Source: Bacteroidales bacterium
GTDB lineage: Bacteria; Bacteroidota; Bacteroidia; Bacteroidales; UBA932
DNA length: 64,000 nt
Assembly (NCBI GenBank): GCA_017548985.1
Contig: JAFYYW010000011.1
Location: 1-64,000, forward strand
Direction: 5' to 3'
A program made the position numbers and the translations under genes. Every line of letters starts with the position of its first letter. Position 1 is the stretch's first letter. The notes under the pieces are model-generated. The model searched no databases. It saw nothing but the letters and a program-made list of their open reading frames with translations, and had not been told where the DNA came from. Below, piece by piece: positions 9,441 through 21,217 of this stretch.

Positions 9441-10643
9441 ATGAAAAAGAGCTTTATCGTCGCTTTGATCGCGGTGGCTTTGATTCCTTCCGCGCTCTTC
9501 GCACAGCAGCCCAGGCCCCAAATGCCTCAGGCTGACTATCAGTTCACTGTGATCAAGGAGAATCCTATTACCTCAATTAAGAATCAGGCCAGCTCAAGCA
9601 CATGCTGGTGCTTCTCCGCCATAGCTTTCCTTGAGTCCGAGATCATCAGGATCAAGGGTATCAAGGATGCAGCGCAGTATCCTGACCTCTCCGAGATGTT
9701 TGTCGTTTCCCAGTCTTACAAAGACAGGGCTGATAAATACATCCGCTTGGATGGAGATCTTCGTTTCGGACCCGGATCTGAGGCCGATGATGTGCTCCAT
9801 GTGATTGAGGATTATGGTATTGTTCCCCAGTCTGTCATGCCTGGCAAGCAGACCCTTCCCAACCACGGGGAGATTGATGCCGTGACCAAGGCTTATGTCG
9901 AGACTATCAACAAGAGGTCCGGCAGAGGCGGAGTCTCCAAGACATGGAAGGCCGGCTTCGACGCCATGGTTGACAGCTTCTTCGGAGCGGCTCCCGCCAC
10001 ATTCGAGGTGAACGGCAAGACCTATACTCCCGCTTCCTACAGGGATGAGCTTGGCATCGTTCCCGGTGATTATGTGACCCTCACCTCTTTCACCCATCAT
10101 CCGTTCTACAAACCGTTCGTCCTTGAGATCGGTGACAACTGGAGGGGAGATCCTTCCTACAATGTTCCTCTCGATGTGTTCATGGATGTTCTCAAGACCG
10201 CTGTCGAGAAGGGTTACACCGTCGCTTGGGGTTCTGATGTCAGTGAGGTTGGTTTCACCAGGAATGGCATAGGTGTCCTCGTCGACGCCAAGGCTATCGC
10301 CCCTACAGGCAGCGACCAGGCCCGTTGGGTCGGCGCTGATCCCGCGCAGGCTCAGAAGGCTCCCGTGGAGATCCCCAAGGAGATCGTCCCCACCCAGGAG
10401 TCCCGTCAGGAAGAGTTTGACGGCAAGACCACCACTGACGACCATGGTATGCAGATCTACGGTATGGCCAAGGATCAGAACGGCACTCTCTATTACATGG
10501 TTAAGAACTCTTGGGGCGAGACCGGCAAATACAAGGGCATCTGGTATGTGTCCGAGAATTTCGTAGCCGGCAAGTCAATGGACATCATGGTCCATAAGGA
10601 CGCCATCTCCAAGGATCTGAAGAAGAAGCTCGGAATCAACTAA
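9441..10643 (+). CDS. Secreted C1B-family cysteine peptidase (bleomycin hydrolase/aminopeptidase C type)
   Basis: The protein has a signal peptide (residues 1-21, SALFA-Q), so unlike classical cytosolic PepC it should act in the periplasm or outside. The papain-fold active site is complete: oxyanion Gln49 and catalytic Cys55 in the QASSSTCWCFSA segment, the histidine in TTDDHGMQIYG, and the asparagine in MVKNSWGE. The insert between them and the C-terminal end match the bleomycin hydrolase family, which usually forms hexamers and works as an aminopeptidase. Length is 400 residues, slightly short of the 440-470 typical of PepC. It is followed without a gap by pssA. Confidence 0.9.
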   Translation: MKKSFIVALIAVALIPSALFAQQPRPQMPQADYQFTVIKENPITSIKNQASSSTCWCFSAIAFLESEIIRIKGIKDAAQYPDLSEMFVVSQSYKDRADKYIRLDGDLRFGPGSEADDVLHVIEDYGIVPQSVMPGKQTLPNHGEIDAVTKAYVETINKRSGRGGVSKTWKAGFDAMVDSFFGAAPATFEVNGKTYTPASYRDELGIVPGDYVTLTSFTHHPFYKPFVLEIGDNWRGDPSYNVPLDVFMDVLKTAVEKGYTVAWGSDVSEVGFTRNGIGVLVDAKAIAPTGSDQARWVGADPAQAQKAPVEIPKEIVPTQESRQEEFDGKTTTDDHGMQIYGMAKDQNGTLYYMVKNSWGETGKYKGIWYVSENFVAGKSMDIMVHKDAISKDLKKKLGIN

Positions 10644-11369
10644 ATGAATATCCGGAAGCACATTCCTGACTCTATCACCTCCATGAACCTCCTCTGTGGG
10701 GTCGTGGGGGTGATTTTGACTTTGGGCGGCCGTCCCGACCTTGGATTCCTCATGATGATTCTAGGGGCGGTATTCGACTTTTTCGATGGATTCGCCGCGA
10801 GGATGCTAAAGGCGTCATCCGGTATCGGGAAAGAACTGGATTCCCTGGCCGACATGGTCAGCTTTGGAGTCTTACCCTCAGTCATGCTATATGTCTCCGG
10901 GGGTACAAATATCTTGTTCCTCAAGTATTTCCCGATTATCCTCGCGGCATTCTCCGCACTCAGACTGGCAAAGTTCAACCTTGACGAGAGGCAGCATTCC
11001 AGTTTCCTCGGATTGCCGACACCGGCTTCCGCGATGGTATGCGGAGCTTTGGCTTGCTATGTTTTCGCTGTGCCGGACAGCCTTCTCTCGTCCTGGTGCG
11101 GCGGCCCGGTTTTCCTTCCGGTGCTGGCTCTTGCGTTGAGCTTACTTCTTGTCAGCGAGATTCCGATGTTCTCGATGAAGTTCGGGGCGGGGGGATCCTC
11201 CAGGATCGAGAACCTAAAGAGGATAATCTTCATGGCGGTAACCCTGGTGATTGTCGCGCTTACAGTGGCGTTCCGTCAACACTGGTCCCTGATCTTCCTG
11301 TCGGCTTTCTCAGGATATATCATAATTAACCTCGCTTTCGTTTTCTGTCATTCTGGGCGAAGTGAATAA
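10644..11369 (+). CDS. pssA: CDP-diacylglycerol--serine O-phosphatidyltransferase
   Basis: This integral membrane enzyme makes phosphatidylserine, the precursor of phosphatidylethanolamine, from CDP-diacylglycerol and serine. The 241-residue protein has the full CDP-alcohol phosphatidyltransferase motif D48-G49-x2-A-R53-x8-G62-x3-D66-x3-D70 and about seven or eight hydrophobic segments. Its ATG follows the stop of the peptidase gene directly (TAAATG), and the next gene overlaps its 3' end by eight bases. Confidence 0.94.
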   Translation: MNIRKHIPDSITSMNLLCGVVGVILTLGGRPDLGFLMMILGAVFDFFDGFAARMLKASSGIGKELDSLADMVSFGVLPSVMLYVSGGTNILFLKYFPIILAAFSALRLAKFNLDERQHSSFLGLPTPASAMVCGALACYVFAVPDSLLSSWCGGPVFLPVLALALSLLLVSEIPMFSMKFGAGGSSRIENLKRIIFMAVTLVIVALTVAFRQHWSLIFLSAFSGYIIINLAFVFCHSGRSE

Positions 11370-11991
11370 AACCATACTCTACGTCCACGGTATGGGTGGA
11401 GGGGGAGACAGCCGTATCCCTTCCATCCTTAAAGATCTTTTAGGCCCCGGATATTCCATATTCATAAGGACTTACGACTTTGATCCCGAGTTGGCCACAT
11501 CACAACTCGCGGAATGGGCCTCTGAGGTCAGGCCCGATCTTGTGATAGGAGAGAGCATGGGAGCTGTCCACGCCATAGCTCTAAGGGGTTATCCCCATCT
11601 TCTGGTGTCGCCTTCCCTTAACGCCCCCATATTTTTCAGGGTGATGGCCGCTATCGCGTGGATTCCCGGAGTGACCGCTTTCTTTGATTGGTATTATCAT
11701 CCGAAGGCAGGAGACAGGCAGGAATTGCATTTCGCCAGGAAAACCCTTTTGAAATGGCCGGCTGTCCGTAAGGTGGCTTTGTCGAACACCCCATTGAACG
11801 GGAGCGGGGATTATTTCCACGCGTTTTTCGGCACCAGAGACCATTTCCGGCGTAGTGGGGTGGTGATGGTCAGGACTTGGCGGAAATATTTCGGGGACGG
11901 GTCCTGGACGGTTTACGAGGGATCTCATTTCATGGAAGAGGAATATATCCGGACTCTTCTGGTCCCGAAGATTCTTTCATTGTTGGATTGA
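11362..11991 (+). CDS. Small alpha/beta hydrolase (YqiA-like)
   Basis: The 209-residue protein has an N-terminal LYVHGMGGGGDS oxyanion loop and a nucleophile elbow GESMGA with Ser65. An aspartate in the segment FFGTRDHF and a histidine in YEGSHFM are at suitable places for the rest of the triad. This is the pattern of the small YqiA/RBBP9-like esterases; the substrate is unknown. There is no signal peptide, so it should be cytosolic. The start is GTG at 11362, overlapping the 3' end of pssA by eight bases, which fits translational coupling. Confidence 0.75.
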   Translation: MNKTILYVHGMGGGGDSRIPSILKDLLGPGYSIFIRTYDFDPELATSQLAEWASEVRPDLVIGESMGAVHAIALRGYPHLLVSPSLNAPIFFRVMAAIAWIPGVTAFFDWYYHPKAGDRQELHFARKTLLKWPAVRKVALSNTPLNGSGDYFHAFFGTRDHFRRSGVVMVRTWRKYFGDGSWTVYEGSHFMEEEYIRTLLVPKILSLLD

Positions 11992-12027
11992 TTTTATTAA
12001 CTTCGCGAAGATTCAATCTTATTCGCT

Positions 12028-12810
12028 TTGAGACTTAAGTATCTGGTTTTCATCATTTCGGCCCTGACGTTGTTTTTCTCCTGCGCCAGGCGTGTGGAGA
12101 CGGGTTATGACTCTATAGATTATGTCGACCGGCTGATGTCGGAATCGTATCCGTCCCTCCAGATGATGGCCGCCCAGGCCGGGAAGCCTGACGGTACGAT
12201 AGTACTTGTGGGTGAACCGATGCGTTGCGTGGCGGTAAGCGAGAAGATGATGGGATTCGACGAGTTCGACAATGTGGATGCCAAACCTGTCAAAGACGGG
12301 CTTCCCGATTTCGCCGGTGAGACCCTCGTCTCGCTTATGGACTTCGTCAATCCGCCTTACGATTCCCTTCATTTGACTTCCGCTGACTCGCTTTTCTTCC
12401 GTGAGTTGGCTGTCAAGAGCGCTCTTGCCGCACTGGATACCTCAGTGAATTGCAAAGTCCTTGTGATTTGCTCTCCACAGCTTGCTGTGAAAGGGACGGA
12501 GGACATTATTGACCTGTTCGGGAAAATCGGGTGCGATGTCCCTGTCATCAGCTCTGTTGACACCACATTCTCTTTGCCTGGGGCTTGTTTCAAGGTGATG
12601 AGGGAGAGGAATCTGTTTACCCACGACATTGTATATCCGGTCGCGAGGTTGATGATGACTGTAGGAAACGGCACGTCCGCTTTTCCCGCGGTAGCTACTT
12701 TCGATGAGAGCCTTGTCCCCGAGTCTTTCGCGGACACGGTCGGCGTTTTCGCGCCGTACACATATGTTTCGCATGTACAGAATAAGCATATCTCCGGAAG
12801 AAATAGATAA
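12028..12810 (+). CDS. Lipoprotein of unknown function
   Basis: The protein is read from a TTG at 12028 because the signal peptide begins immediately (MRLKYLVFIISALTLFFSC) and no ATG precedes it. The lipobox cysteine is Cys19. The remaining 240 residues show alternating strands and helices (GTIVLVGEP, KVLVICSPQLAV, DVPVISSVDT) that look like a Rossmann-type fold, but I recognise no family motif. It overlaps the start of the downstream exonuclease gene. An imperfect -7 box, TAACTTCG, lies at 11998-12005. Confidence 0.6.
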   Translation: MRLKYLVFIISALTLFFSCARRVETGYDSIDYVDRLMSESYPSLQMMAAQAGKPDGTIVLVGEPMRCVAVSEKMMGFDEFDNVDAKPVKDGLPDFAGETLVSLMDFVNPPYDSLHLTSADSLFFRELAVKSALAALDTSVNCKVLVICSPQLAVKGTEDIIDLFGKIGCDVPVISSVDTTFSLPGACFKVMRERNLFTHDIVYPVARLMMTVGNGTSAFPAVATFDESLVPESFADTVGVFAPYTYVSHVQNKHISGRNR

Positions 12811-13441
12811 ATTGGAGCCTGGTTGTTTCTCAGGCAAGATCAAGGTCATAGACAGCATCGGGTTGGAATACTTCAGTGCCGTCCGTTATCTCAAGAGACA
12901 GAAGATTCTTGGGTTTGATACTGAGTCCAGGCCCACATTCTCCTCAGACCAGCCTCATTATGGCGTATCGCTTCTCCAGCTGTCTGGGCCGGAAAAGGCT
13001 TTCCTGTTCAGGGTCAAATTGTTAGGAGGGATTCCGAGGCATTTGAGATCTATCCTCTCCGACGGGCGGATAATCAAGGTAGGGGCTGCCGTCAATGATG
13101 ATGTGAGGGGTTTGGAGAGACATCATGATTTCCCCGCCAATGGGTTTGTGGACCTGCAGAAGATTGTCTGGGAATATGGGATAAAGGACAAGGCTGTTAA
13201 AAAGATGGCGGCCATTATTCTCGGAATCAAGATATCAAAGACGCAGCAGCTTTCCAACTGGGAGGCGGAAACCTTGTCAGAGGCGCAGAAATCCTATGCC
13301 GCTACTGACGCTTGGGTCTGCAGGGAGATGTACCTCAGGCTCATGGGATCGAAGAAGAATCCGCTGACTCTGGAGCAGATGATGCCGAATCCACCCAAGA
13401 ATATTGAGAACCATGACAAAGATATTCCTAAAGAAGGGTAG
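12773..13441 (+). CDS. DEDDy 3'-5' exonuclease domain protein (RNase D-like)
   Basis: The protein is a stand-alone 3'-5' exonuclease domain of 222 residues. The catalytic residues of the DEDDy group are visible: Asp49 and Glu51 in LGFDTESRP, Asp109/110 in VGAAVNDDV, and Tyr175 and Asp179 in SYAATDAWV. The KTQQLSNWE segment before the last motif is typical of RNase D and related proteins. There is no HRDC domain. The open frame runs upstream to 12704, but that start would lie deep inside the preceding gene; ATG at 12773 (or 12764) keeps a 38-base overlap. It should act on RNA 3' ends in the cytosol. The next gene starts inside its last ten codons. Confidence 0.88.
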   Translation: MYRISISPEEIDKLEPGCFSGKIKVIDSIGLEYFSAVRYLKRQKILGFDTESRPTFSSDQPHYGVSLLQLSGPEKAFLFRVKLLGGIPRHLRSILSDGRIIKVGAAVNDDVRGLERHHDFPANGFVDLQKIVWEYGIKDKAVKKMAAIILGIKISKTQQLSNWEAETLSEAQKSYAATDAWVCREMYLRLMGSKKNPLTLEQMMPNPPKNIENHDKDIPKEG

Positions 13442-14609
13442 GGAGGAGTCCCTGCTGAGATTCCACCCTTGGGTGTTCTCCGGAGCTATAGCGCAGATTG
13501 CCGGGCAGCCCTCGGAAGGTGACATCGTCGGGGTGTTCTCCCATGACGGGTCTTTCCTGGCATACGGTCATTACCAGATCGGCTCGATCGCTGTCAGAAT
13601 CTTGAGTTTCTCTGGAGAGGATGTTCTCGGGGATGATTTCTGGGTGAATATGATTCGTCGTGCCCTCTCGGTAAGGGAGGCGGCTGGACTTGTTTCCGGG
13701 CCGTACACCAATTGTTTCAGGTTGGTCCATGGCGAGGGGGATGGCCTTCCTGGGCTTATAATCGACTGGTACGACGGGGTTTGCGTCATCCAGGCCCACT
13801 CCGTTGGAATGTTCAGGGCGAAGGGTGCTATTTGCGAGGCTCTCCAGACTGTCTTCGGTGAGCGTCTGAAAGCCGTATATGACAAGAGTTCCGGTACTGC
13901 GCCTTTCAAGGCCGGGCTTGATCTCGTTGACGGTTATCTGTTCAAGGCGGAGGGTTTCTCTGATGATGAGCAAGTTGTCCTGGAAAACGGCAATAAGTTT
14001 CTCGTCAATTGGACAGAAGGCCAGAAGACAGGTTTCTTCCTGGACCAGAGAGAGAACAGGGCCCTTGTGGGTAAGTATTCCCAAGGGCGTAATGTGCTGA
14101 ATCTCTTCTGTTATACGGGTGGTTTCTCAATATATGCCCTCGCTAAGGGAGCCACGCATGTCGACTCAGTCGACAGCTCCAGGAAGGCTGTCGAGATGGT
14201 TGGCAGGAACATGACCCTTAACGGGTTCGGGGAGTCGCTTCATGATGACATATGCGCTGACGCCATTGAGTTTCTGCGTGATGTCCCTGAAGACAAATAT
14301 GACCTGATGATTGTCGATCCACCGGCTTTTGCCAAGCATCGGGGGGCATTGTCAAATGCTTTGAGAGCATATCAACGGCTCAATGCGGCGGCCATCTCAA
14401 AGGTGGCTCCAGGAGGTCTGGTGTTCACTTTCAGCTGCTCTCAAGTGGTAGATAAAGAGGCGTTCTCACTCGCTGTTTTCTCCGCCGCCGCGCAGACCGG
14501 ACGTTCGGTCCGGATCCTTGACAGGTTGAACCAGCCCGCGGACCATTCTGTCAACATCTATCACCCTGAAGGTGAATATTTGAAAGGGCTCCTTTTATAC
14601 GTTGAATAG
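13413..14609 (+). CDS. Class I SAM-dependent rRNA methyltransferase (RlmI-like, PUA domain)
   Basis: This matches the RlmI/YccW family, which methylates cytosine C5 in 23S rRNA. The N-terminal PUA domain (about residues 1-75) starts with FLKKGREESLLRFHPWVFSGAI. The Rossmann domain has KTGFFLDQRENR, the SAM motif LNLFCYTGGFS, the acidic VDSVDSS strand, the VDPPAFAK motif IV and the FSCSQVV catalytic cysteine motif. The ATG at 13413 is preferred over the TTG at 13404. It overlaps the exonuclease gene by 29 bases, so the two RNA-processing genes are probably co-expressed. Confidence 0.92.
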   Translation: MTKIFLKKGREESLLRFHPWVFSGAIAQIAGQPSEGDIVGVFSHDGSFLAYGHYQIGSIAVRILSFSGEDVLGDDFWVNMIRRALSVREAAGLVSGPYTNCFRLVHGEGDGLPGLIIDWYDGVCVIQAHSVGMFRAKGAICEALQTVFGERLKAVYDKSSGTAPFKAGLDLVDGYLFKAEGFSDDEQVVLENGNKFLVNWTEGQKTGFFLDQRENRALVGKYSQGRNVLNLFCYTGGFSIYALAKGATHVDSVDSSRKAVEMVGRNMTLNGFGESLHDDICADAIEFLRDVPEDKYDLMIVDPPAFAKHRGALSNALRAYQRLNAAAISKVAPGGLVFTFSCSQVVDKEAFSLAVFSAAAQTGRSVRILDRLNQPADHSVNIYHPEGEYLKGLLLYVE

Positions 14610-14635
14610 TATTTTTTTATCAAACACAATAGCAA

Positions 14636-15172
14636 ATGAAAAAGATAATCAGTGTCGTTATTATCCTCGCGATGGCTATGGGTGCTTTCGCACAGGAAAA
14701 GAAAATCCCTCAGCGTTTGGAACTTGCTGAGATTGAAGTCAATGATGGTCAGGAGAACCTTGAGGTATTCAACATGCCCAAGGATGGAGCAAATCATTAT
14801 TATCTGTCCGTCGGTCACCTCGGAATCGGTACAGATATCGTTCAAGTCCAAGTCGATCCCATCTATGAGTTGTTTATTCCCCTTGGTGAGACTGTGGCTG
14901 ACGCGATAGAGACTCTCAAGGAGATCAAGGGAATGTACAAGACCGCCCGCCGTTCCACCATGGAGATTCCCGGCTGCCTCGCTCTGGCTTTCCCTAATGA
15001 CAACATCGAGACAGTCAAGGTCACTTACCGGAAAATCCTATTGAGCAATATGCTTGAGTTCTCCGTCGAAAGGGAGGGGTTTGTCCGCGCGACTTACGTC
15101 AACAAAATTGAGTTCTCATCCCTTTTGTCCAGCGTCAAGTTCTATCATAAGATCCATAAGAATGAGCCGTAG
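14636..15172 (+). CDS. Secreted protein of unknown function
   Basis: The 178-residue protein has a signal peptide (MKKIISVVIILAMAMGAFA, cleavage before Gln). The mature part is a mixed alpha/beta chain with no cysteine pair or catalytic motif I can name; ETVADAIETLKEIKGMYKTA forms an evident helix. It is 26 bases downstream of the methyltransferase gene and ends before a strong bidirectional terminator. Confidence 0.6.
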   Translation: MKKIISVVIILAMAMGAFAQEKKIPQRLELAEIEVNDGQENLEVFNMPKDGANHYYLSVGHLGIGTDIVQVQVDPIYELFIPLGETVADAIETLKEIKGMYKTARRSTMEIPGCLALAFPNDNIETVKVTYRKILLSNMLEFSVEREGFVRATYVNKIEFSSLLSSVKFYHKIHKNEP

Positions 15173-15199
15173 GCGTTGGATGCTTTGTGATAATTGTTA

Positions 15200-15238
15200 A
15201 AAATAAAAGACATGGCGAAAAGCCATGTCTTTTATTTT
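15200..15238. terminator. Bidirectional terminator, perfect 17-bp hairpin
   Basis: A perfect 17-bp inverted repeat (15200-15216 with 15222-15238) with loop GAAAA has an A-rich left flank and a TTTTATTTT right flank. It serves the plus-strand gene at 14636 and starts one base from the tRNA-Cys 3' end on the minus strand. Confidence 0.85.
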
Positions 15239-15239
15239 G

Positions 15240-15310
15240 AGGTGCCTAGCGGAATCGAACCGCTGTCCCAGGTTTTGCAGACCTGTGCCTAACCGCTCGG
15301 CCAAAGCACC
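15240..15310 (-). tRNA. tRNA-Cys (GCA)
   Basis: The minus strand folds into a cloverleaf: acceptor GGTGCTT pairs with AGGCACC, anticodon stem CAGGT/ACCTG encloses the loop CTGCAAA with anticodon GCA, and the T arm contains GGTTCGATTCC. The discriminator base is U73, the known identity element of tRNA-Cys. CCA is not encoded. Length is 71 bases. Confidence 0.96.
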
Positions 15311-15321
15311 AAATCGGACTA

Positions 15322-15353
15322 CAAATATAATCGAAAAAACTTTCTCCAGCAAA
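15322..15353 (-). promoter_or_regulatory. Promoter of tRNA-Cys
   Basis: On the minus strand TTTG (15353-15350) is followed after 20 bases by TATATTTG (15329-15322), an excellent match to the Bacteroidota -33/-7 consensus, placing the start site a few bases before the tRNA. Confidence 0.75.
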
Positions 15354-15446
15354 TATTTGTTTGAGGGCCTTTTTGAGGAGTAACGGTTCTTGTGTTTTTT
15401 GGGAATCATCAAACACAATTATATCGAATATGTCCCTCATTTTAAT

Positions 15447-15454
15447 TAAATTTG
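15447..15454 (+). promoter_or_regulatory. -7 promoter box for the GH2 gene
   Basis: TAAATTTG matches TAnnTTTG exactly, 56 bases before the ATG at 15511. The rest of 15355-15446 shows no gene. Confidence 0.55.
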
Positions 15455-15480
15455 TAATGATAGCCACAATATTTTGGTAA

Positions 15481-18675
<3,195 letters not shown>

Positions 18676-18686
18676 TATTAACTAAT

Positions 18687-18725
18687 AGAAAAATCCTCCG
18701 GAAGGGCGCTCCCTCCCGGAGGATT
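18687..18725 (-). terminator. Rho-independent terminator downstream of glyA
   Basis: AATCCTCCGG (18692-18701) pairs with CCGGAGGATT (18716-18725). On the minus strand the stem is followed by a run of Ts. It may also slow plus-strand transcription from the GH2 gene. Confidence 0.75.
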
Positions 18726-18742
18726 ATGTTTAGTGGAGAATA

Positions 18743-20071
18743 CTAGTAGCGGTTAAGTGGACGGCCGGCGGTCATGTAGTGTACACGCTGGCGGACACTC
18801 GCCAACACAGCCTCATATTCGGCCATACCCTCCTCAGTCACTCCATTCACGACATCGGCATACTTCGCCACGGCGTTGAGCACAGTGTCGATCAACTCGA
18901 CAATGTCGACCATATCCTTCTCGACAAAACCGCGAGATGTGATAGCAGGAGTTCCGATCCTGACACCCGAGGTCTTGAACGGGCTGCGAGAGTCGAACGG
19001 GACCATGTTCTTGTTCAGGGTGATCTCCGCCTTCTCGAGTTCCTTCTCCGCCATCCTGCCGGTCACCTCCGGGAACTTGGTACGCAAGTCAATCAGCATC
19101 AGATGGTTGTCAGTGCCTCCCGAGACGACTTTATAGCCTCTGGCGACAAACTCTCCGGCCATCTTCTTGGCATTGGCCATCACCTGTTTCTGGTAGTCGA
19201 CAAACTCTGGTTGCATCGCCTCGTAGAAGGCCACGGCTTTGGCCGCTATGACATGCTCAAGCGGACCTCCCTGAACGCCAGGGAACACGCTTGAGTTCAG
19301 GATGGCGCTCATCTTCTTGATCTCGCCCTTAGGTGTCGTGAGACCCCAAGGATTGTCGAAGTCCTTGCCCATCAGGATGATACCTCCACGGGGGCCTCTA
19401 AGGGTCTTGTGGGTCGTGGAAGTGACTATGTGAGCATATTCAACAGGATTCTTGAGAAGCCCGGCGGCGATCAGTCCGGCGGTGTGGGCCATGTCTATCC
19501 AGAGCAGGGCTCCGACCTTGTCGGCTATAGCGCGCATCCTCTCATAGTCCCACTCCCTTGAATAAGCGGAAGCGCCACCGATGATGAGTTTCGGCTTGCA
19601 CTCAAGAGCGGTCTCTTCCATCTTGTCATAGTCGACCGTTCCGGTCTCCTCGTTTAGTCCGTAAGCCACGGCATGGTAAAGGATACCGGACGCGTTGACA
19701 GGAGAGCCGTGGGTGAGATGACCTCCCTGAGAGAGGTCAAGTCCCATAAAGGTGTCTCCAGGCTTGAGGCAGGCCATAATCACGGCCATGTTGGCTTGTG
19801 CGCCCGAGTGAGGCTGCACATTGGCATATTCGGCGTTGTATATCTTGCGAAGACGCTCGATCGCGAGATTCTCTATCTGGTCAACTATCTGGCAGCCACC
19901 ATAATATCTCTTGCCGGGATAACCCTCGGCGTATTTGTTGGTGCAGATGGATCCCATGGCCTCGAGGACATGGTCGCTGACATAGTTCTCTGACGCAATC
20001 AATTCAAGTCCGGAAGATTGCCTTTCCTTCTCGTTCCTAATCAGGTCAAAAACCTGGAGATCCTGTTTCAT
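18743..20071 (-). CDS. glyA: Serine hydroxymethyltransferase
   Basis: GlyA converts serine and tetrahydrofolate into glycine and methylene-tetrahydrofolate in the cytosol, with pyridoxal phosphate. The 442-residue protein is a little longer than the usual 415-430. The PLP-binding lysine is Lys222 in [14 protein letters not shown]. Other signatures are [28 protein letters not shown] and [10 protein letters not shown] near the N-terminus, and [15 protein letters not shown] near the C-terminus. A -7 box lies upstream and a terminator follows the stop. Confidence 0.97.
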   Translation of the reverse strand: MKQDLQVFDLIRNEKERQSSGLELIASENYVSDHVLEAMGSICTNKYAEGYPGKRYYGGCQIVDQIENLAIERLRKIYNAEYANVQPHSGAQANMAVIMACLKPGDTFMGLDLSQGGHLTHGSPVNASGILYHAVAYGLNEETGTVDYDKMEETALECKPKLIIGGASAYSREWDYERMRAIADKVGALLWIDMAHTAGLIAAGLLKNPVEYAHIVTSTTHKTLRGPRGGIILMGKDFDNPWGLTTPKGEIKKMSAILNSSVFPGVQGGPLEHVIAAKAVAFYEAMQPEFVDYQKQVMANAKKMAGEFVARGYKVVSGGTDNHLMLIDLRTKFPEVTGRMAEKELEKAEITLNKNMVPFDSRSPFKTSGVRIGTPAITSRGFVEKDMVDIVELIDTVLNAVAKYADVVNGVTEEGMAEYEAVLASVRQRVHYMTAGRPLNRY

Positions 20072-20112
20072 ATATGCTGAATTTGTTGTGTCTACAGTGG
20101 CTTACTGAATAG

Positions 20113-20120
20113 CAAATATA
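20113..20120 (-). promoter_or_regulatory. -7 promoter box for glyA
   Basis: The minus strand reads TATATTTG, 42 bases before the glyA start. It is divergent from the box at 20142. Confidence 0.6.
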
Positions 20121-20141
20121 CGATTAAAAATCCATTTTTAC

Positions 20142-20149
20142 TATATTTG
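20142..20149 (+). promoter_or_regulatory. -7 promoter box for the thioredoxin-fold operon
   Basis: TATATTTG matches TAnnTTTG, 48 bases before the ATG at 20197 and within 22 bases of the divergent glyA box. Confidence 0.6.
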
Positions 20150-20196
20150 TATAGAATGCTTGTGACATGTTAGACACGCGGCTGAAATTCTTGTAT

Positions 20197-21210
20197 ATGC
20201 GTATTCGGATTATTGTTTCGGTGTTGGTGCTGGCTGTCTCCCTATGCTCTTGCGGGCAAAAGGGATACACTATCAAAGGTGATATCATAGACCTTGACGA
20301 GGGGAATATAAATCTTCTTGACATTACTGGTCATGTCATCTCATCGACCGATGTCGCGGATGGGAAATTCACTTTCAAGGGGAAGGTGGACACTCCATGC
20401 CTGGTATATATCAACAATGTTCTCGGAGTCAAGTATCCCATTGATATTCCTGTACTTCTGGAGAACACCACAATCCATGTGACAGGTGATGCGAGGATAA
20501 ATCATATAGATATCACCGGGACCAAGGCAAACGAGAATATGGTCCGGTTCAAGATACGCAAGGATAAGCTTCCCGCCGGAGACAACGACGCGTACCTTCG
20601 TCTTGTCAAGGAGACATTCGAGGAGAATAAGGATAATCTTCTCGGAGCGATGCTCATATCGAATTTCTACGGTCTTGTCAGTGACAGGGAGTTGCTGGAA
20701 TATTGCGACATGCTCCCCGAGGAGTTCCATGACAATATATACGTGGAGCACTACCGTAAAGTGGCCCAGGCGAGGGTGGACACTGAGCCGGGGAATAAGT
20801 TCAAGGATTTCGAAATGCTTGACTCTGACAGCCTTAAGGTCGGTCTCGGCGATGTGGTCAGAGCTCATGAAGCCACCGTCGTGTTGTTCTGGGCAAGTTG
20901 GGCGAGGGACGCGTCCGCTGTTATACCGGATATTACCGCCGGTTGCCTTCCATACCGCAAGTTGGGACTCGAGATGTACAATGTGTCCCTGGACAGCGAT
21001 ATGACCAGATTCAAGAATTGTGAGAAAGAGTATGGAATATTCGGCCTGAGTTTCGCCAACGGCCCCGAAGTCGGGGACAAGGCTTCGTCCCTTTATGGTT
21101 TCGAAGGATTGCCAAGGGTGCTCCTGATTGATAAAGAAGGGACCATAGTCGCCCGGGGACGCTCATTCGACGAACTCGCCCTACCTTTAAAGACATTATT
21201 CGCTCAGTAA
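20197..21210 (+). CDS. Thioredoxin-fold lipoprotein lacking the CxxC pair (DUF4369-like N-terminus)
   Basis: The start at 20197 puts a lipoprotein signal at the N-terminus (MRIRIIVSVLVLAVSLCSC, Cys19); the open frame extends to 20167. Residues about 22-120 resemble the beta-rich DUF4369 domain common before TlpA-like domains in Bacteroidetes. Residues about 195-337 follow a TlpA/AhpC-type thioredoxin fold: VVLFWASWARDASAVIPD, then YGFEGLPRVLLIDKEG with the cis-proline loop. The usual WCxxC is WARDA, with alanine at both cysteine places (236 and 239), so thiol-disulfide chemistry is not expected. It heads an operon with the next two genes, separated by seven and two bases. Confidence 0.8.
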   Translation: MRIRIIVSVLVLAVSLCSCGQKGYTIKGDIIDLDEGNINLLDITGHVISSTDVADGKFTFKGKVDTPCLVYINNVLGVKYPIDIPVLLENTTIHVTGDARINHIDITGTKANENMVRFKIRKDKLPAGDNDAYLRLVKETFEENKDNLLGAMLISNFYGLVSDRELLEYCDMLPEEFHDNIYVEHYRKVAQARVDTEPGNKFKDFEMLDSDSLKVGLGDVVRAHEATVVLFWASWARDASAVIPDITAGCLPYRKLGLEMYNVSLDSDMTRFKNCEKEYGIFGLSFANGPEVGDKASSLYGFEGLPRVLLIDKEGTIVARGRSFDELALPLKTLFAQ

Positions 21211-21217
21211 TAATCAA

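Noticed and set aside
12704..12772. Upstream start for the exonuclease gene at 12704
   Set aside because: It would overlap the lipoprotein gene by over 100 bases and adds an arginine/serine-rich stretch that is only the other frame of that gene.
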